64,000 bases of DNA from Capsicum annuum (lineage: Eukaryota > Streptophyta > Magnoliopsida > Solanales > Solanaceae), in contig NC_061114.1 of NCBI RefSeq assembly GCF_002878395.1, positions 146,040,160 to 146,104,159 on the forward strand, in the 5' to 3' direction. This document shows positions 47,640 to 60,993 of the stretch, piece after piece. Both the position numbers and the translations under genes were made by a program. Numbering within the stretch: position 1 is the first letter of the stretch; each line of letters begins with the position of its first letter. The notes beneath the pieces are model-generated. The model searched no databases and was not told the origin of the DNA. It worked only from the letters and a program-made list of their open reading frames with translations.

Positions 47640-48830
47640 CCCATTAACCAACTTAACCATCACCGTCAACCATAAGTGTTAAATGAATTCCGAACACATA
47701 CAAAGGAGCAAAAATAATACAAAGGGTCATAGCTAAATATATTTCAATTCAAACCATTTACATCAATATATATTAACCTAATATACCCAAGTCCACAGTC
47801 ATCCACAAAGCCTCTACAAATCCAATGCCTAAACATGTTAGAACATGCCCCGAACAATAGCCAACATCGAGTCAAAATAAAACAAGTGTATGATATAAAG
47901 TAAAAGACCATGAAATGTATGCCTTCTGAACAATGGAAGATCACTAGTTCAATGTTAACACACGATCCGCCCAAACACTATGTCACTGTGCGGGAAGAGA
48001 AGAAAAAGCTTCGCCCCCTATGTCGTTTGGGAACATAATGTTCAAAGATGGTTAGCAGTTGGAGCGCTAGCTTGTAACTAAAGGATAAGGATAAAATAGT
48101 GTGGTTTCTCAAACCAAGCCAAACCATCATACGCATCCACATTTACATTAATATAGGTATATATGAATATACGCATGCACATAGTTACATAGCGTGCCAA
48201 ATAATATAACAAGTCATAACATACTTTCTTGAAACATTCATTCATGAGACACGGAGTGAAGGACTCCAAACCTTCCATACTTACATTTTAGAACATTATT
48301 CTTGTCCATTACATTGGAAAAGAGGACCCACACATCATGCTGCTAAATTTTTTATGGTAAGTGGACCCGAGCCACAGAAAAACTTATATTATATAGTAAG
48401 TGGACTTGAACCGAAAACTTTCACACCTTATACGGTACGTAGACCTGAACCACAAACCTTCACATCTTATATGGTAAGTGGACCCGAACCACAAACCTTC
48501 ACATCTTACATGGTAATGGACCCAAACTACAAACCTTCACATTTTATACGGTAAGTGGACCCAAACCAAAAACCTTCATATTTAACTTGGTAAGTGGACC
48601 CGAACCACAAACCTTCACACCATATATGGTAGGTGGACCCAAACCACAAACTGACACAATAGGCAAGGGACCTGAACCACAAGCCCTCTTATCCTCATTA
48701 CTTGGAGACATTTGAACTCTAACACTTTTTACACATATATTAATGCCCATTAAATTCAACATATAAGAACTCGAGCCTTTTTAGACAATTCAAGCCACCA
48801 AATCTATGATTCAACATTACATATATAACC
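47640..48830 (-). repeat. Partial Del/Tekay LTR, same family as 24417-27927
   Basis: Blocks at 47780-48095 (CACAGTCATCCACAAA, GAACAATGGAAGATCAC, AAAGATGGTTAGCAGTTGGA) match 24735-25040 in order and orientation. It is interrupted at 48831 by an Athila-type LTR, and the remaining half is not found. Confidence 0.7.
48350..48690 (-). repeat. LTR-internal minisatellite, unit about 42 bp
   Basis: Around eight imperfect units contain GTAAGTGGACCCGAACCACA followed by AACCTTCACATCTTATATG. It lies where the related LTR at 24417-27927 has two other arrays (25385-25865). Only the words GGAC/GGGACT and CGAACCACAA are shared between them. Confidence 0.85.
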
Positions 48831-50122
48831 TGATAACACTCAAATTACACTCTTGAATGGGTCTAAGTGATCGTTGTCAATATAATAACCCAACTTAAGT
48901 TGGGGTGGAATCCACAAGGAGTGAAAGCATGGAATACAAAACTCAAGAGTATTAATAGTCTACTAAAATATGACTCGTAGTGTGAATAAAGCAAGCATAA
49001 ATGTAAAATGGGGGGGGGGGGGGTTAGTTTGAATATGGTTATAAATGACAACTACTTCAATTTTAGCGCAGTAGCTTCACGTTGAAGAATGCTAAGAGTG
49101 AATTCAATTTAGAATAACCCTTGGGGTTATACAATTATAGTTGTGGGATCATGCATGGGTATTTGGCCAATTATTCAATTTTTAGCTAAAATTCATGGGT
49201 AGGATAGATGTCAATCTTTAAATTACAACACCAAATTTCACAAATGGGTTCTTTCGAAAACCTCACAAGTGTGACAAATTCCCACATATATTGCCTCAAT
49301 TGACATCATTATGTCTAAGAGATATCATTGAATGAATTGAATCAAGTTATTCGTTGCATTTATTCCTCACCCATGTCCTCTCTTTCAAGAATGACATGGG
49401 TTCTAGGGTGGTTGGAGTTTGCAACCCTTAACTCTCAATTAATTCATCAAATAAATGCAACAACATCACAACTAACTAATTAGAAAAATAATTATCTAAA
49501 ACCCATGCACTACCACTACCTAAGAAAGCATAACCCCAAGATTGAAAATTAGCTACTCATAGATAAAAAGAATAAGAAGATACCAAAGTTATCATTAACT
49601 TCATCCATGAGAAATATAGACAATGTAGCTCCACACTTGGGTTTTGAATAATTCTTCAATGAAAAATCACTAACATATATTTTTCATTCAAGCTTAGTAC
49701 AAAATTTTCAAAAGATGAAAGGATAGATGCTAAAAAAGAAGAGAGAAGCTAAAAAGTTAAAAGGGAGGCAATCTCCAAAAGATGAAAACTAGGTAGTGAA
49801 AAAGGATATAAAATCCTCCTTTTAAACTCCACTCTACATTTGATGGAAATTACAAAACTACCATGTTATTCTTGATCTGCTTGAGCGGATCCAAAGCGGA
49901 TAAAGAGCAGAAAGAGAGCAGATGTGAAGATGATACAAAGTGGATGACTCATTTCCTTCCCATTTGGCCTCTTAATGAGTTGAATGACTTGCTCAATCTC
50001 CTTTTTTTTAATTTTACTTACATAAATGGTCATTATGTAAGAGAGTACCATTAAATTAATGGAAAAACATAATAATTTAGGCTTAAAAGGTTCTAGCAAG
50101 TCGTCAAATTGATGACTTATCA
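48831..50122 (-). repeat. 3' LTR of a minus-strand Athila-type element (C)
   Basis: It runs TGATAACACTC to GACTTATCA on the plus strand (1,292 bp), with a polypurine tract on the minus strand directly to the right. It shares the GTTGGGGTGGAATCCACAAG block near 48900 with the LTRs at 3815 and 35759. It carries a run of 14 G at 49010-49023, where its relatives have 6. Left flank TAACC (48826-48830) has no matching copy at the right because the element is truncated. Confidence 0.85.
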
Positions 50123-50138
50123 TTCCCCAAAACTTAAA
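50123..50138 (-). other. Polypurine tract of element C
   Basis: The minus strand reads TTTAAGTTTTGGGGAA directly before the LTR start TGATAAGTCATC, a typical Athila form. Confidence 0.85.
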
Positions 50139-52919
50139 CTATTATTTGTCCTGAAGCAACCAAGAATAATTCAATGAGATAGGGTATTTAACTCAAATCC
50201 ACCTAGAAGAAAGCTATTCTAAAGGAATAGGATAACAAAACTCTATAAACGCTTTCCACACTTGTCATGGCAACAAGTAAACCAAAACTTTTCAATAAAC
50301 ACATATTTATGAAGCAAGGATGCAAGTTTGTATCAAATGAATTTTCCAAATCACAAAAAATCTTAAGATAAGACACAAAATAATCAAAGATTGTCTCAAT
50401 CTTCACAGTGAAACTTAATTCACTCATTTACCCAAACCAATAGTAAAACATCACCCTCTACACAAAAGTACCAATGTCGCTCACTTGCAAGAGTTAGCTC
50501 CACACACCAAAGATATTTCAATTCTTAAGGGAGCTCAAATAAAGAAAGAATTCATACTAAGCTCAAACAAAGAAAGAACTCACACTAACTCCCACAAAGA
50601 AATTCAAGTACATTGAATAGAACCACAGGCTTGCCTTTTGTGTTTTTTACCACTAATGTAGACTTACTTATTTGGAATCATCAAAGTCTTTTGGGTCAAG
50701 ATGAAGGTTTAAGGTGCAGGAAGGAATACATATGGATCAAATGACTAAAGGACCTCCTTCGCAACCGCTCAATCCTTTCTACCCCCAAAATTTTCAAACC
50801 ACCCACCTTATTTTTTTTCAAGTCATTTCCCATATTTTCCTAACTATTTGTTTATCATTTACCCAACCATTCAAAACCACCATTTTTTTCACTTCTTCGA
50901 ATTTTTCAACAGATTTTCTACCGATAAGACTTTCTTAGGCCCTCACTCATTCAATTATAGTATTAATTTCTACGGGCTACGCTATTCAATTTTATCATCA
51001 AGCACATCTCTTATCTTTCAAGCATATGTATTGACAACCTTACGTACACCTTTCTTATCTTTTCTTTATTCATCTTCTCCTAAATACACCCCCCCCCCCC
51101 CAAAAAAAAACTTAGGTTTTTTCCTATAATCCATTATCTAGAATCATACAACATATCAAAGGAGGTTAAGAGCCAAAAGAGAGATTTTCAAAAGGATTTA
51201 GGTGTTTTAGCATGGTTATATTACAATAAGAAAGAACAAAGCACAAAAAGGTTCAAATGGGTTAACTAGGGAGCAATGTTAAGCTGGGAATTTTTCTATA
51301 TGATTGTTCAAAAAGGGCCTCGAGTCATCCACCAATCCAAGCTTTCCTTGAATTTCTCTTTGAATACACTCGAAGCAAGTTCTAGACTAAACAAATGCAC
51401 GATAATTATTCAAAAATCTCACCGCTCATGGCATCGTACTCATAGAGAAAAAAGTTAGTCTCCCAACCAATTTGAGAAATTTAAGCTTCATAAGTTACTA
51501 CGAGTCAATGACTCATCCCTGTAAAGAGAGCCAAAAATTGAGTTTAATGGTCTCACTTAAAAGAAAACTCAAGACATCCTTGATCTTACAACTATATTTT
51601 TCATTTTTTTCTCAAAAATATTTTATTCCTTGCCAATGACATTTTTGAAGTATTTTCAAATTTTTTCTTCTTCTTAGTTAACCAAAATGACTAGATACTT
51701 CACCTAAGGATGTCTCCTCATCATATTATCACTCGGTTCAACAAAGAAACTAAACTAAGAAAGAAACAGAAAATAACAATTCGTTCCATTGGAAAGAACC
51801 GAGTTTAGAAGAAAACCCTTGGAGTTTATTAGACACGTATATACAAAAGGCTACAAGAGTAATGCGCACAATCGGATACCACATTTAAATCAAGCGCAGG
51901 ACACAAATTCAAAAATCAAATGACAATATTTGACATCATTATCAAAATTCCGTACAAGGGCCCATGCAAAGCAATGTCAATCATGATAATAAAATTAAAT
52001 AATAATTAAAAAATTGCTAGAAACATCAAAGTAATAACATAGAGTATGTCCCTACAATTTTTCCACAAAATGCCAAAAAGTGAAAATAGTGGGTGCCAAT
52101 CATCAAACAAATCATAAAATGTCCCACCCCTACTAAAGATATTGCATTGTCCCCAATATAAAAGTAAAAGAGAGTAGAGGAAGGTAGAAAATCCCTACAG
52201 AGCACTAGGCTTTTGGATCCCTATCAGTGAATGATCCTAGTTTCACAATAGGAGCCTCATTAGACTGGGCTCCTCCCATTAAGTATGCTATGAAGGGTGA
52301 CTCATCATCATATCAAGTACTAGAACTAGCTTATAGGACATCCATAAACTCTAATGGATACAAGAATGACCAATACCCATAAGAATGATGTCATCCAATC
52401 TATCATAGGGCAAGGGAACCATTTATGTTTCCCGGTTAGGCTTAGTGACCAACAAGAACCATGGATGCCATATTTTTGAACAATCTTCTTCAACCAATGA
52501 ATACCAACTATTTCATTATTAGGATCAATTGGACTCAAAACAATGCATAAAAATGACCACACCATGCCCTAAGAAAAGTCACATTAGCCATTACAAGCAT
52601 ACAACACATTCCTCTCTCATTGTCATTTCAACAAACACATAGTGGGCATGCCAACCAAGAACTTGGAGAAAGAGAAAAAAGCACAAGAGAGCAAGCTCAT
52701 CTTACCAGATCATCTCCAAGCATATTCAAGGTGTTCATACTATTGTACTTGAGCAACCCACCAAACAAAATAAGAAAGAAAGGTTCAATGGATATTTTAT
52801 CAAACACATGGTGCACTATCTTCATTAAGAGAGTATCATGAATCAAATTAGTTAAACAAGGCACCAATGACAACATAATTATTCCAAAAAAGTATTAATC
52901 ATCCCAATAAGCTCACAAA
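50139..52919 (-). other. 3' non-coding interior of Athila-type element C
   Basis: About 2.8 kb between the polypurine tract and a family X LTR. I find no RT, integrase or other domain on either strand. There is a run of 13 C followed by 9 A at 51089-51110. Long 3' non-coding regions are usual in Athila/Tat elements. Short frames on the plus strand (50714-50938, 50848-51129) are low-complexity and not called. Confidence 0.55.
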
Positions 52920-54499
52920 AACTTAATTGAACTGTACTTTGTCTGAATAATTAGACAAAAATTATGGGAGGTATTATGTAACTACATGCCCTAATTGGAG
53001 CTAATCGAGGTCCAACCTATAACTCCAGTGTGAAGGGTGTCAGTACCGCATCACAGGTACTAACACTAGCTGTGTAGATCAACTAAATTGATGTCCAAAA
53101 GGACTAAGGAGTCACCCTTTACTGGCAGGTGCTCTCATCAGATATGTGTCAACCCTCAACTAGCAGGTAGATATCTCAAACCTATTCTGGCTATGTAGTT
53201 CTGTAACTTAGGGATTTCTACTAAGGTTCACACCCTCTACTAGAAGGTGAGCCCCCATCCCTAGGTTTTCTCGATTTTAAATCCTACTCCCTACTGAACT
53301 GACACTAGTACTGAACTTAGCTAAATTAACTAAAAATTATTTTTGATAGTTCTTATCACAATCATATCAATTAAATAAATAGGAATATTCATGGTTTAAC
53401 TGAATCATTACTTGAAAATATAAAATTATGTAAAACACATAGGTATCAAGTGTTCATAACTCACCAGCACTGAATGACCATAATTTACGATAACTAGCTT
53501 TCAAAACAATAATATGGGATTATGGTTCAAACCCAAAAGCATTGACATTTCATCAAACATGTGAGGATCATAAACTAGAACATGAGAATGTGTGAAACAT
53601 AGGAAATCGAGAACATTCACATTACTAAATTCATAAATTGAGAAATTCATCATGAAATTCACTTAAACAAGACATGGGAACTAAAACATAATGCATGAGG
53701 AAATTGAATATTTCATGGGATCATACATGAGATGAACTTAATTTGAATTACCTAGGAAAAACATGAATTAAACCTATCTTGAACATATAAAATACCATAG
53801 TGAAGGAAAACTCCATAATTTAATTAAAAGAGAAGGTTTTAAGGCTCAATGGGTGAAAGAGACTCATTGATAAATACCTTAAGCTTCTTAACTTGAAAGG
53901 AAAACACTAATATTGATGCTTTCTTGAAGGTTCATGAACTTGGGGAACTTGAATTCGTTATTTCTTGGTAAAAAAATAACTCAATATTATGCTTGGAAAA
54001 ATAGAAAGGTTTTCTTAAGAGGAATTTGGAAAAGAAGGGAAAATAATGCCCAAATCGTGCTATGAATTGTTGGGTTGAGAGAGGAATGACTCAATTTTCC
54101 CTCAGTGATTTAAATTCAAAACTGGATGCAACAGGATCACTATGAGGAAGTTTTATCGTAGTCATTTATTTCCCATACTACGATGTGGTCTACAAGACAT
54201 CAGGACTAATGCTGCATCACAGACTTATCGCAATGACCCACTAGTTTGTGATCTAAACATAATCCAAACCTTGTCCAAAAAATCTAAAACTCCCCGAAGA
54301 CATAGCTTTTACATTCCTAAATATGAATTAACTCAAAAACAAATGTCTCAGGGTTGGAAAGACCAAAATTAAAATCCTCAAAGTGAGAGGGTCGTGAAAA
54401 TAACTAAGTCCCCAATATTTAATGAAAATTTCAAGCCTTAAGCCCCTTATGTATGCAACTTAAAGCTGAATCAAGCTAAGATTAGTATGAGGTATTACA
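52920..54499 (-). repeat. Family X LTR, truncated at its U5 side
   Basis: It matches 1-1844 and 32670-34010 in order and orientation, starting with GGGAGGTATTATGTAACTAC (compare position 9) and continuing with the GGTCCAACCTATAAC block near 53010 and the GGGTGAAAGAGACTCATTGA block near 53850. The minus-strand start TGTAATACCTCATAC is at 54485-54499. A palindromic module with related words (TATCGTAGTCAT, ACTACGATGTGG, TATCGCAATGACCCA) lies at 54150-54240. Confidence 0.7.
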
Positions 54500-54740
54500 T
54501 CATATGACCCTTAGTATGCATGTACAGATATTGGTAAGAATAACGATTTCTTGTATAAACTAAGTTTATCTACTTACTTGATATACATATATATGGGTTC
54601 CTTGAGTGAAAAGGGTATATCTGTTTACTTGATATTAATGGGTTCCTTAAGTGAATTGGGTTTGAAAATTAAATGAATATACATATATATGGGATCCTTG
54701 AGTGAATATAGTTTTCCTATTTAAATGATATTTATTTATT

Positions 54741-54781
<41 letters not shown>

Positions 54782-56117
54782 GTTCCTTATCTATTTACTT
54801 GACATATATGTATGTATATATAAGAGAGAGTTTCTTGAGTGAATTAGGATTTGTGTTTACTAACTTGTTTATGAAATTATATCCTTGAGTGGTCTAGGCT
54901 AAATTATTACTAATTGATATATCTATTAACTGTCTATTTACTTTGAATTGGAGACATGATTAACTTATTGTTATTGAGTCATTGTTTATTGACTTGATTG
55001 ATGCTAGTAGTTGTGTTGTGACTTAAGTTATTTCTTAATAAACTTCCATTTTATTAAAATCTATGGTATGTTGAAAATACTAAGTGTTCTTAATGTATAT
55101 AAGTTACTTAAAAGGTATTCAAGATCGTGCTTATGGCATGATTATGGTTATTGATCCACTAGTTGGTTTATTTAAATTGAGTTTATGGGGTATTGCTACC
55201 TTGTTATGTAATTTCTCATAGTCTTAGCATAACCAAAACATTGAAACAAGATTTAGTGCTATATAGGAGTCTAAATGAAAGATTGTTAAGGGTAGGAAAC
55301 CCTGTGGCTAAGTATGGATGAATTTATATTTAATTATGTGATAAGGTCTAACTTAATGACACCATAAGAGGGTGGTAATTACGCATAATTAGTAAGGCTA
55401 TTAAAGGCTATGGTTGCCAAAAAGTTAATGGATTGAGTGTCTTGACTAATGAACTCCTAGGTTGCATATTTGTTTTTGTATATTTAGATGATTTAACTTT
55501 AGTCGATTGATAATGCTTATTAATATATGTTGTTTGTACTGATACTACTCTTGCTAAACCCTTTTTTTAAGTATAGTCTGGTTGTAGGATCATTATATGT
55601 TTCATACTTGATAAGTAAAGATCTCAAATAGCTTCTATCTTTGTATCTTATGGTGCAAGTTGGGTCATTTACACTGTTTCATATTTTCTCATAGTAGCTC
55701 TTGTATCTATTATACTAACTCCTTGAGAAAGGTATAGATTATTATTTAATTTTTGTCAATCAGTTGTGATAAGTAAAGGTATTTTATTGTTTCCTAATAA
55801 CTTTTCCATATATTTCAATTAAGTGGTGAGGGTTCTCCTATCTCGTTGGATTATAATAGGTGTCCACACGATCTGGTAAGTCAGACCATGACAATTATTT
55901 GGTTTATTTTTACATTTTATATTTGGATTTTAGGTTAACAAAATATTTGGACCACACGGGGAAAGACTACACTTGATATATGGCGCAAAATGTAATTTCT
56001 TGGGAAAAGTCATTTATATTACCCTACCAAACTGCGAACTATTTAATTGAATATATTTGTACAATGCATGTGCAACAAATTAGTGTGTGTGTAAATATAT
56101 ATATATATATATATTGT
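54500..56117. other. AT-rich stretch without supported gene
   Basis: It contains the degenerate tandem repeat at 54565-54850, a long AT microsatellite at 54744-54779, and GT/AT repeats at 56083-56114. No coding domain or LTR match was recognised in the rest. Confidence 0.5.
54565..54850. repeat. Degenerate tandem repeat built on GGGTTCCTTGAGTGAA, with AT microsatellite
   Basis: The word GGGTTCCTTGAGTGAA or a close variant occurs at about 54595, 54650, 54691, 54780 and 54830, separated by TTTACTTGATAT-like spacers and alternating AT runs. The pure AT run spans 54744-54779. Confidence 0.75.
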
Positions 56118-56340
56118 GTCATGACTTAATTTATCAGGTCATGATGACACCTATTATAACCCACCATTAGTTAAGCTGACCCATGGTCCAAAACCGTTAG
56201 TAACAGACTATCGAAAGAAATAAAAAGAAAAGACATAGGATAAATACAATACAAGGGTTGATATATAAATATATATATATAGTAACGGACTATCAAAAGA
56301 AATAAAAACAAGATATGAGATAAATATGATACAAGGGTTG

Positions 56341-56375
<35 letters not shown>

Positions 56376-57307
56376 CGCATGTATAACTATAGTAGTCACA
56401 AAACAAAGTGAAATCAGAACAAGAGTTTTTAATAAAATAATAGTACAAAGTCAAATACTGCATAACTACGTAGGTACAACCTATCTCTGCATACAACATG
56501 GAGATCAATCTAACCTATAAGAGCGAGAACAATAGTACTCCAAACGCTAGTAGCTCAACCCAATCTCTGATCCATAGAAGCTCCATACAATTCATAAAAC
56601 AACATACTATGTTATGTAGGCTACAGAAGTGTAGTATGATTACCAAACATATGGTACTCATTAAGCAACCACTAACTAAGCTCCAAAGACAATAAAAATA
56701 TAGATAACATACAAAGTAGGAATATAAACTACAAGTAATAAACAAAGGGAGCTAATATAATAACACTAGTGAAGCATTAAGGATAAACTACCTATTCTAT
56801 CCGTATTTAGGAACAAAAGTACTATACCTTATATCACTAGCTCCTTTAACTTGATGGCTAGAAAATATAGGACCTACAACCATATATCTTCTATGACATG
56901 ATTAATCGTGAACCAATATGCCCCTTGAGGATTCAAGACTATCCATATACACTAATCTGGTTCCAGGATTTTCAATAATCATCATCATCAATATTCTTTG
57001 TCCAGTACCAAAGAGAAATATGTATAACAAATTCACGAAATCAAAATATGGATAAAATAGTGTATGTTTTTAAATCTATTGTATGACATCAACTCTTCGA
57101 CTAAATTAATATCCAAGAGTACAAAGGGTCGAAATCTCTCTTGACCAAACTAAATAGTAGTGGTAAAAGGGTAGATGAGATATGGAATAAAATCTATCTA
57201 TGTCTAATTTATTAAACATCATTTTTGTTCTATAATTTAATAAATCATTATTAAGGTGTTATGACTTCCTTTATAAATAAATTTGTTTAAAAGTAGAAAG
57301 TGAGGGA
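56118..57307 (-). repeat. LTR-like fragment, probably minus strand
   Basis: It begins TCATGACTTAATTTATCAGG, similar to TCATGACTTAACTAGGTCAT at 5890, the apparent inner end of another minus-strand LTR. No primer site flanks it, because the left side is an AT repeat. Otherwise AT-rich with no coding domain. The assignment is tentative. Confidence 0.4.
56199..56368. repeat. Tandem duplication of an 82-88-bp unit, each ending in an AT run
   Basis: Unit 1 (56199-56280) and unit 2 (56281-56368) both run AGTAAC-GACTATC through ACAAGGGTTGATATAT and end in alternating AT, 28 bases in the second. Substitutions separate the units. Confidence 0.85.
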
Positions 57308-59858
57308 TGAAACACCCTGGGTTTAGGACCTTTAGAAATTTTTTTGGATTTTTAGGTTCTGGACAACATACGATCGGTGGGCACCAATTGTATACTGGTG
57401 TATGAGTGGTATTCCTTGGTCGTATGCTGACTAGTGTATGTTGTTGGGTTGGATTAGGTTCTGGAATAGGTATAATTTGGGTTGGTATGAGTCATATAGA
57501 TGGATACGGGTTATTTTGTTTTGATTTTTTCTTCACTTAATCCTAGACTTGGTAGCGTAACTTGGATCTAAGTAAGAGTGGCTCACCATGAGCTATAATA
57601 TAGGTTATGAGTCATACCATAGACTCATATGGTGAACAATATTCCAACCTCTTGTGCTCTTTGCCAGGGGTATGGGTCAAAGGTACTAGTTGTATGCTTG
57701 GGTAGACTTAGTTTGGGTAAATCATACCTTGGACAGTGTTGGGTCCAAAGGGGAGGCCTATGGTACAGTGCTAGGTACCACTCGTATTGGAAGGTACGAC
57801 TAGTATGTTTAGTCATACCCCCGACAGGAATTTATGTAATTTAAGTGAGGAAAATATGGACATTTCCCCACTTAACCAATTAAGGCCCCACAACTTTTAA
57901 TACACATGGAAGGTTATTTTCCTATTATTCTATTCATTAACACCTATAAAACACTATCTAATCCTCTCTAAGCCATTGGGAAAAGAAAGCTAGGGTTTCA
58001 TCTTAAGGATTAATTTGGGGCTTGTGTTGGATATTTTTCTCCATCATCTACTCAATTTAAGGCATGTACTCCTTCCCTCATTGTTAGTTTCAACTAAATG
58101 CATATTTTCTAAATTATTTTCATGGCATAATTGTTATATGGTTTTGTGTTTTTAAATAAATCTTTGGGGTTTTGGTCACAATGAGTTGGTTATTATTTTT
58201 TCATATTTTAATTATGTATTTATATATTTAATGGTGGTTTGGATACTTGGTTGGATGGTAATGGTTAACTGGTATTTGATTTTGGTTTTGGAAACACTAG
58301 GCGCTAAATATGTTTGATAAAATGCCTATGAGAATGTTTTTACTAAATTGTTGTACTTTTTAATGGAACTGTTGTATGATATGATTTTTTAATGGAACCC
58401 TAAATGGTATAAATAGTTTAAATTGTTTGGAATGGTTAAGTGGAATGGTTTGGTGGTCGTGGTTATGGTTAATTTAATTGAACTCCTTGTGGGGTACAAT
58501 GGAATACCCCCAGTAAACATGTTAATAAACAACATGAGTGGTATATGGTACTCCCGCAAGAAAACATAATAATGTAACACTTATAGCGTACATGGGACAT
58601 TCCCAAGTTAACTTGGTAAATGGGTATATAGGAATCCATTAACCTCTTAACATTTGGCTAAAGACAATACTTGCAAGTTATAGTCGGTATGATGATACCA
58701 CTATTAATTTCTTTGGTTAATAATAAATAGAATAATGGATTGGTTGGTTGGAAATGGTTTTAATTGTCAATAATGGTGAGAGTTCAATGAATAAACACTA
58801 GAAACTCATGTTTGCCAACATAAGGGGTTGGTCATGGTGACTATATATGATACTATATGGTACATGAGAATACTCTAAGTATATAGTGTATATGTATCAT
58901 GGAGAGCAAGGGTACATGGGAATCCCCAACTCTTATGGTATCTTCAGTTCGTATGACTACATGCATCGGGGCCCATTTAGGGAGTTACACTGGACCCATA
59001 TAGCCTATGGGTTATTTTAGGATGGTTAATTTACACATATCTAATTTAATGGTTTTAAATGAATTCTAAACCCTATTCCTTTTCCCGGCATTATTTTATA
59101 TATTTATATAAATAAATATATATATGTATGGTTTGTATGCATATGGTTAGTTTACTTGGTTTTTCAATTGGCATTGTGTTATCCTTAGCGTATGTTCATG
59201 CTAGTGTTCACCTACTAACCCATATTTAGGTGGCTGCATCCCCACACAATGCAGGAATCAGCTATTCTACTCCTCCTTCATAATGATCAAATTTTAGGAT
59301 AAACTTTATGGATTTAAGTGGTGAGATTATATCTTTCTAGAAGGCTCCATTTCATTTCGTGGATATTTTTACACACTTTGATTTATTTATAGGTATTAGT
59401 TTTGTCCATGGTTGGTAGCATGTCCCAACCGGATATTGATTTTCTTTTTGTTAGAGGCTTTTGTAAAACTTCTATGGGTTGGTATAGGTAGGATCGATAT
59501 TGGTGTTAGCCTTAGTATTGGCATTGGCATAGGGGATGATACTATTTTGTTAAATTGTTAGTTTTTCCATCCTTTTGTATTATGTTATGGAACTTGTTTA
59601 GTTATTGTTTTGGTTTTGGTTTATAATTTGGTTATAGTTATCGATTGGATTGGGATGTTTTCATTTATTTTAGTTGGTCACTATTATAGACCTATACCAG
59701 AGTCCAGATTTGGATAATTATATACGACCTTGTTATATGTTAAAAATTTATCCGACTAAATATATACATTAGACGGTTGGGTTGGAAAATAGGGATGGTT
59801 CACCGTCCTGGTTAGACTTTGGATGCCTATTACGACAAGACACACATTCGGTTTTGTA
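57308..59858 (+). repeat. 5' LTR of the plus-strand Del/Tekay element
   Basis: It starts TGAAACACCCTGGG, the same start as the minus-strand LTR at 27927, and ends just before the primer site at 59862. U3 holds palindrome-rich words (TACGATCGGTGG, TATGAGTCATACC, GGTACGACTAGTATG) between 57365 and 57830. The exact 3' boundary is uncertain by a few bases, and the partner LTR is outside the window. Confidence 0.75.
57945..57951 (+). promoter_or_regulatory. Probable TATA box of the plus-strand Del/Tekay LTR
   Basis: TATAAAA, about 640 bp into the LTR, just before a leader-like AGCTAGGGTTTC stretch near 57988. Inferred from position. Confidence 0.5.
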
Positions 59859-59861
59859 AAG

Positions 59862-59874
59862 TTGGTATCAGAGC
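59862..59874 (+). other. Primer-binding site, initiator-Met tRNA
   Basis: TTGGTATCAGAGC, an exact match to the common primer site, next to the LTR end. Confidence 0.92.
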
Positions 59875-60118
59875 TTTAGGCTCATTGTCAATTGAGATTC
59901 TACAAAGCCGTGTCGAGTAGAGTCTCTTTTAATTATGTGTAGCACATCACACTTATAAGGAAGAGGCTATAAAGAATTTAGGAATGTATCACTTCCTTGG
60001 TATTCTATTTTAAGCTATAAGGTATAAGTTCCTTTATAATCCTTGTTTGTTTTATGTTTAGATCATACCTCGATGATTTAGAACATAATAGAACTCTTCT
60101 TTCCTATCTAATGACAAC

Positions 60119-60993
60119 ATGGAAGGGATTCAAAGGACCCATACTCGGTCTAGTGGCCCAGTCCCTAATATTTCTGGAATTCCACTGGTTGCTACTAGTC
60201 CTCTTTAGGTTAAGGTGTAGAATGCAAAATTTTGTCAATCAATTCATACTATTGCTCAGTTGGTTGTTGCTCAGGCTGAGCGGGATGCATCTAGTATTTC
60301 ATCTGTTGTGGCCACAAGGGTTGGCCAGTTTATAAAGATGAATCCTCTTAATTTTACTGGTGTGAAGGTGAAAGAGGATCCATAGGGTTTCATGGATAAA
60401 ATAGAGAAGATATTCAGGGTGATGTAGGGCATGAATTTTGAAGGGGTAAATTTGTTAACTTATCATCTCAAGGATATTGTGTACCAGTGGTATGAGAAGT
60501 AGGATAGGTGATGTTGAGGATTTGTCCTTATGGGAGGCTTTCTCAAATGCTTTTCTAGATTGCTTTTTCCTCAGGAGATGAGGGAAATAAAAGGGGAGGA
60601 ATTTGTCAATCTAAGACAAGGAAAAATGTCAGTCGAGAAATATGCCTTGAAAATTCTTTTGTTGTCAAGATATGATCTATAATTGGTTTCGATATGAGGA
60701 AGAGGATGAGAAAATTTGATTTTAGACTATCTCAAGATTTGATCCTTAAAAGTAAGATTGCATTGTTGATGAAGGATATGGATATGTCTAGGTTGGCAGT
60801 TCATATGCAACATGTGAAGAAAGAAAATAAAAACAGGCAAAATTTGGGGAAGTGCAGAGTAAGAAGTTTAAGTCTTCTAAATAAGGTGATGGGTAATATC
60901 AAGGTTATCAAGATTGTAGAAAGTGGCCAAAAAAGAAGTGGGGGAGTTTTTGTTCTTTCTTTTCAGCTAGTACTCCTTACCCGAAGCCCTTAG
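60119..60993 (+). pseudogene. gag remnant of the plus-strand Del/Tekay element
   Basis: The ATG at 60119 opens MEGIQRTHTRSSGP, in frame (with stops near 60206 and 60218) with RVGQFIKMNPLNFTGVKVKEDP, then GFMDKIEKIF and YHLKDIVYQWY, the retrotransposon gag domain of this clade. WEAFSNAFLDCFF follows near 60534. A later 100-codon frame (60694-60993) carries MRKFDF, IALLMKDMDMSRLAVHMQHVKKE, matching the LVKDMDISRLM.AQQIEE segment. The zinc knuckle expected near 60990-61050 is not recognisable. Gag would build the particle; here at least four stops and two frame changes destroy it. Confidence 0.85.

Noticed and set aside
48350..48690. CRISPR-like regularly spaced repeats
   Set aside because: The units are contiguous and diverged, without unique spacers, and lie inside a plant LTR. 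This is a minisatellite.
56171..56520. Overlapping Tyr/Ile-rich frames
   Set aside because: They translate the AT microsatellites and the tandem duplication; several frames are open at once, as expected from simple repeats.
59862..59874. tRNA gene suggested by tRNA-complementary sequence
   Set aside because: Only the 13-base primer site is present, with no cloverleaf; it is a retrotransposon primer-binding site. The same applies to 16955-16967, 31883-31895 and 12380-12397.
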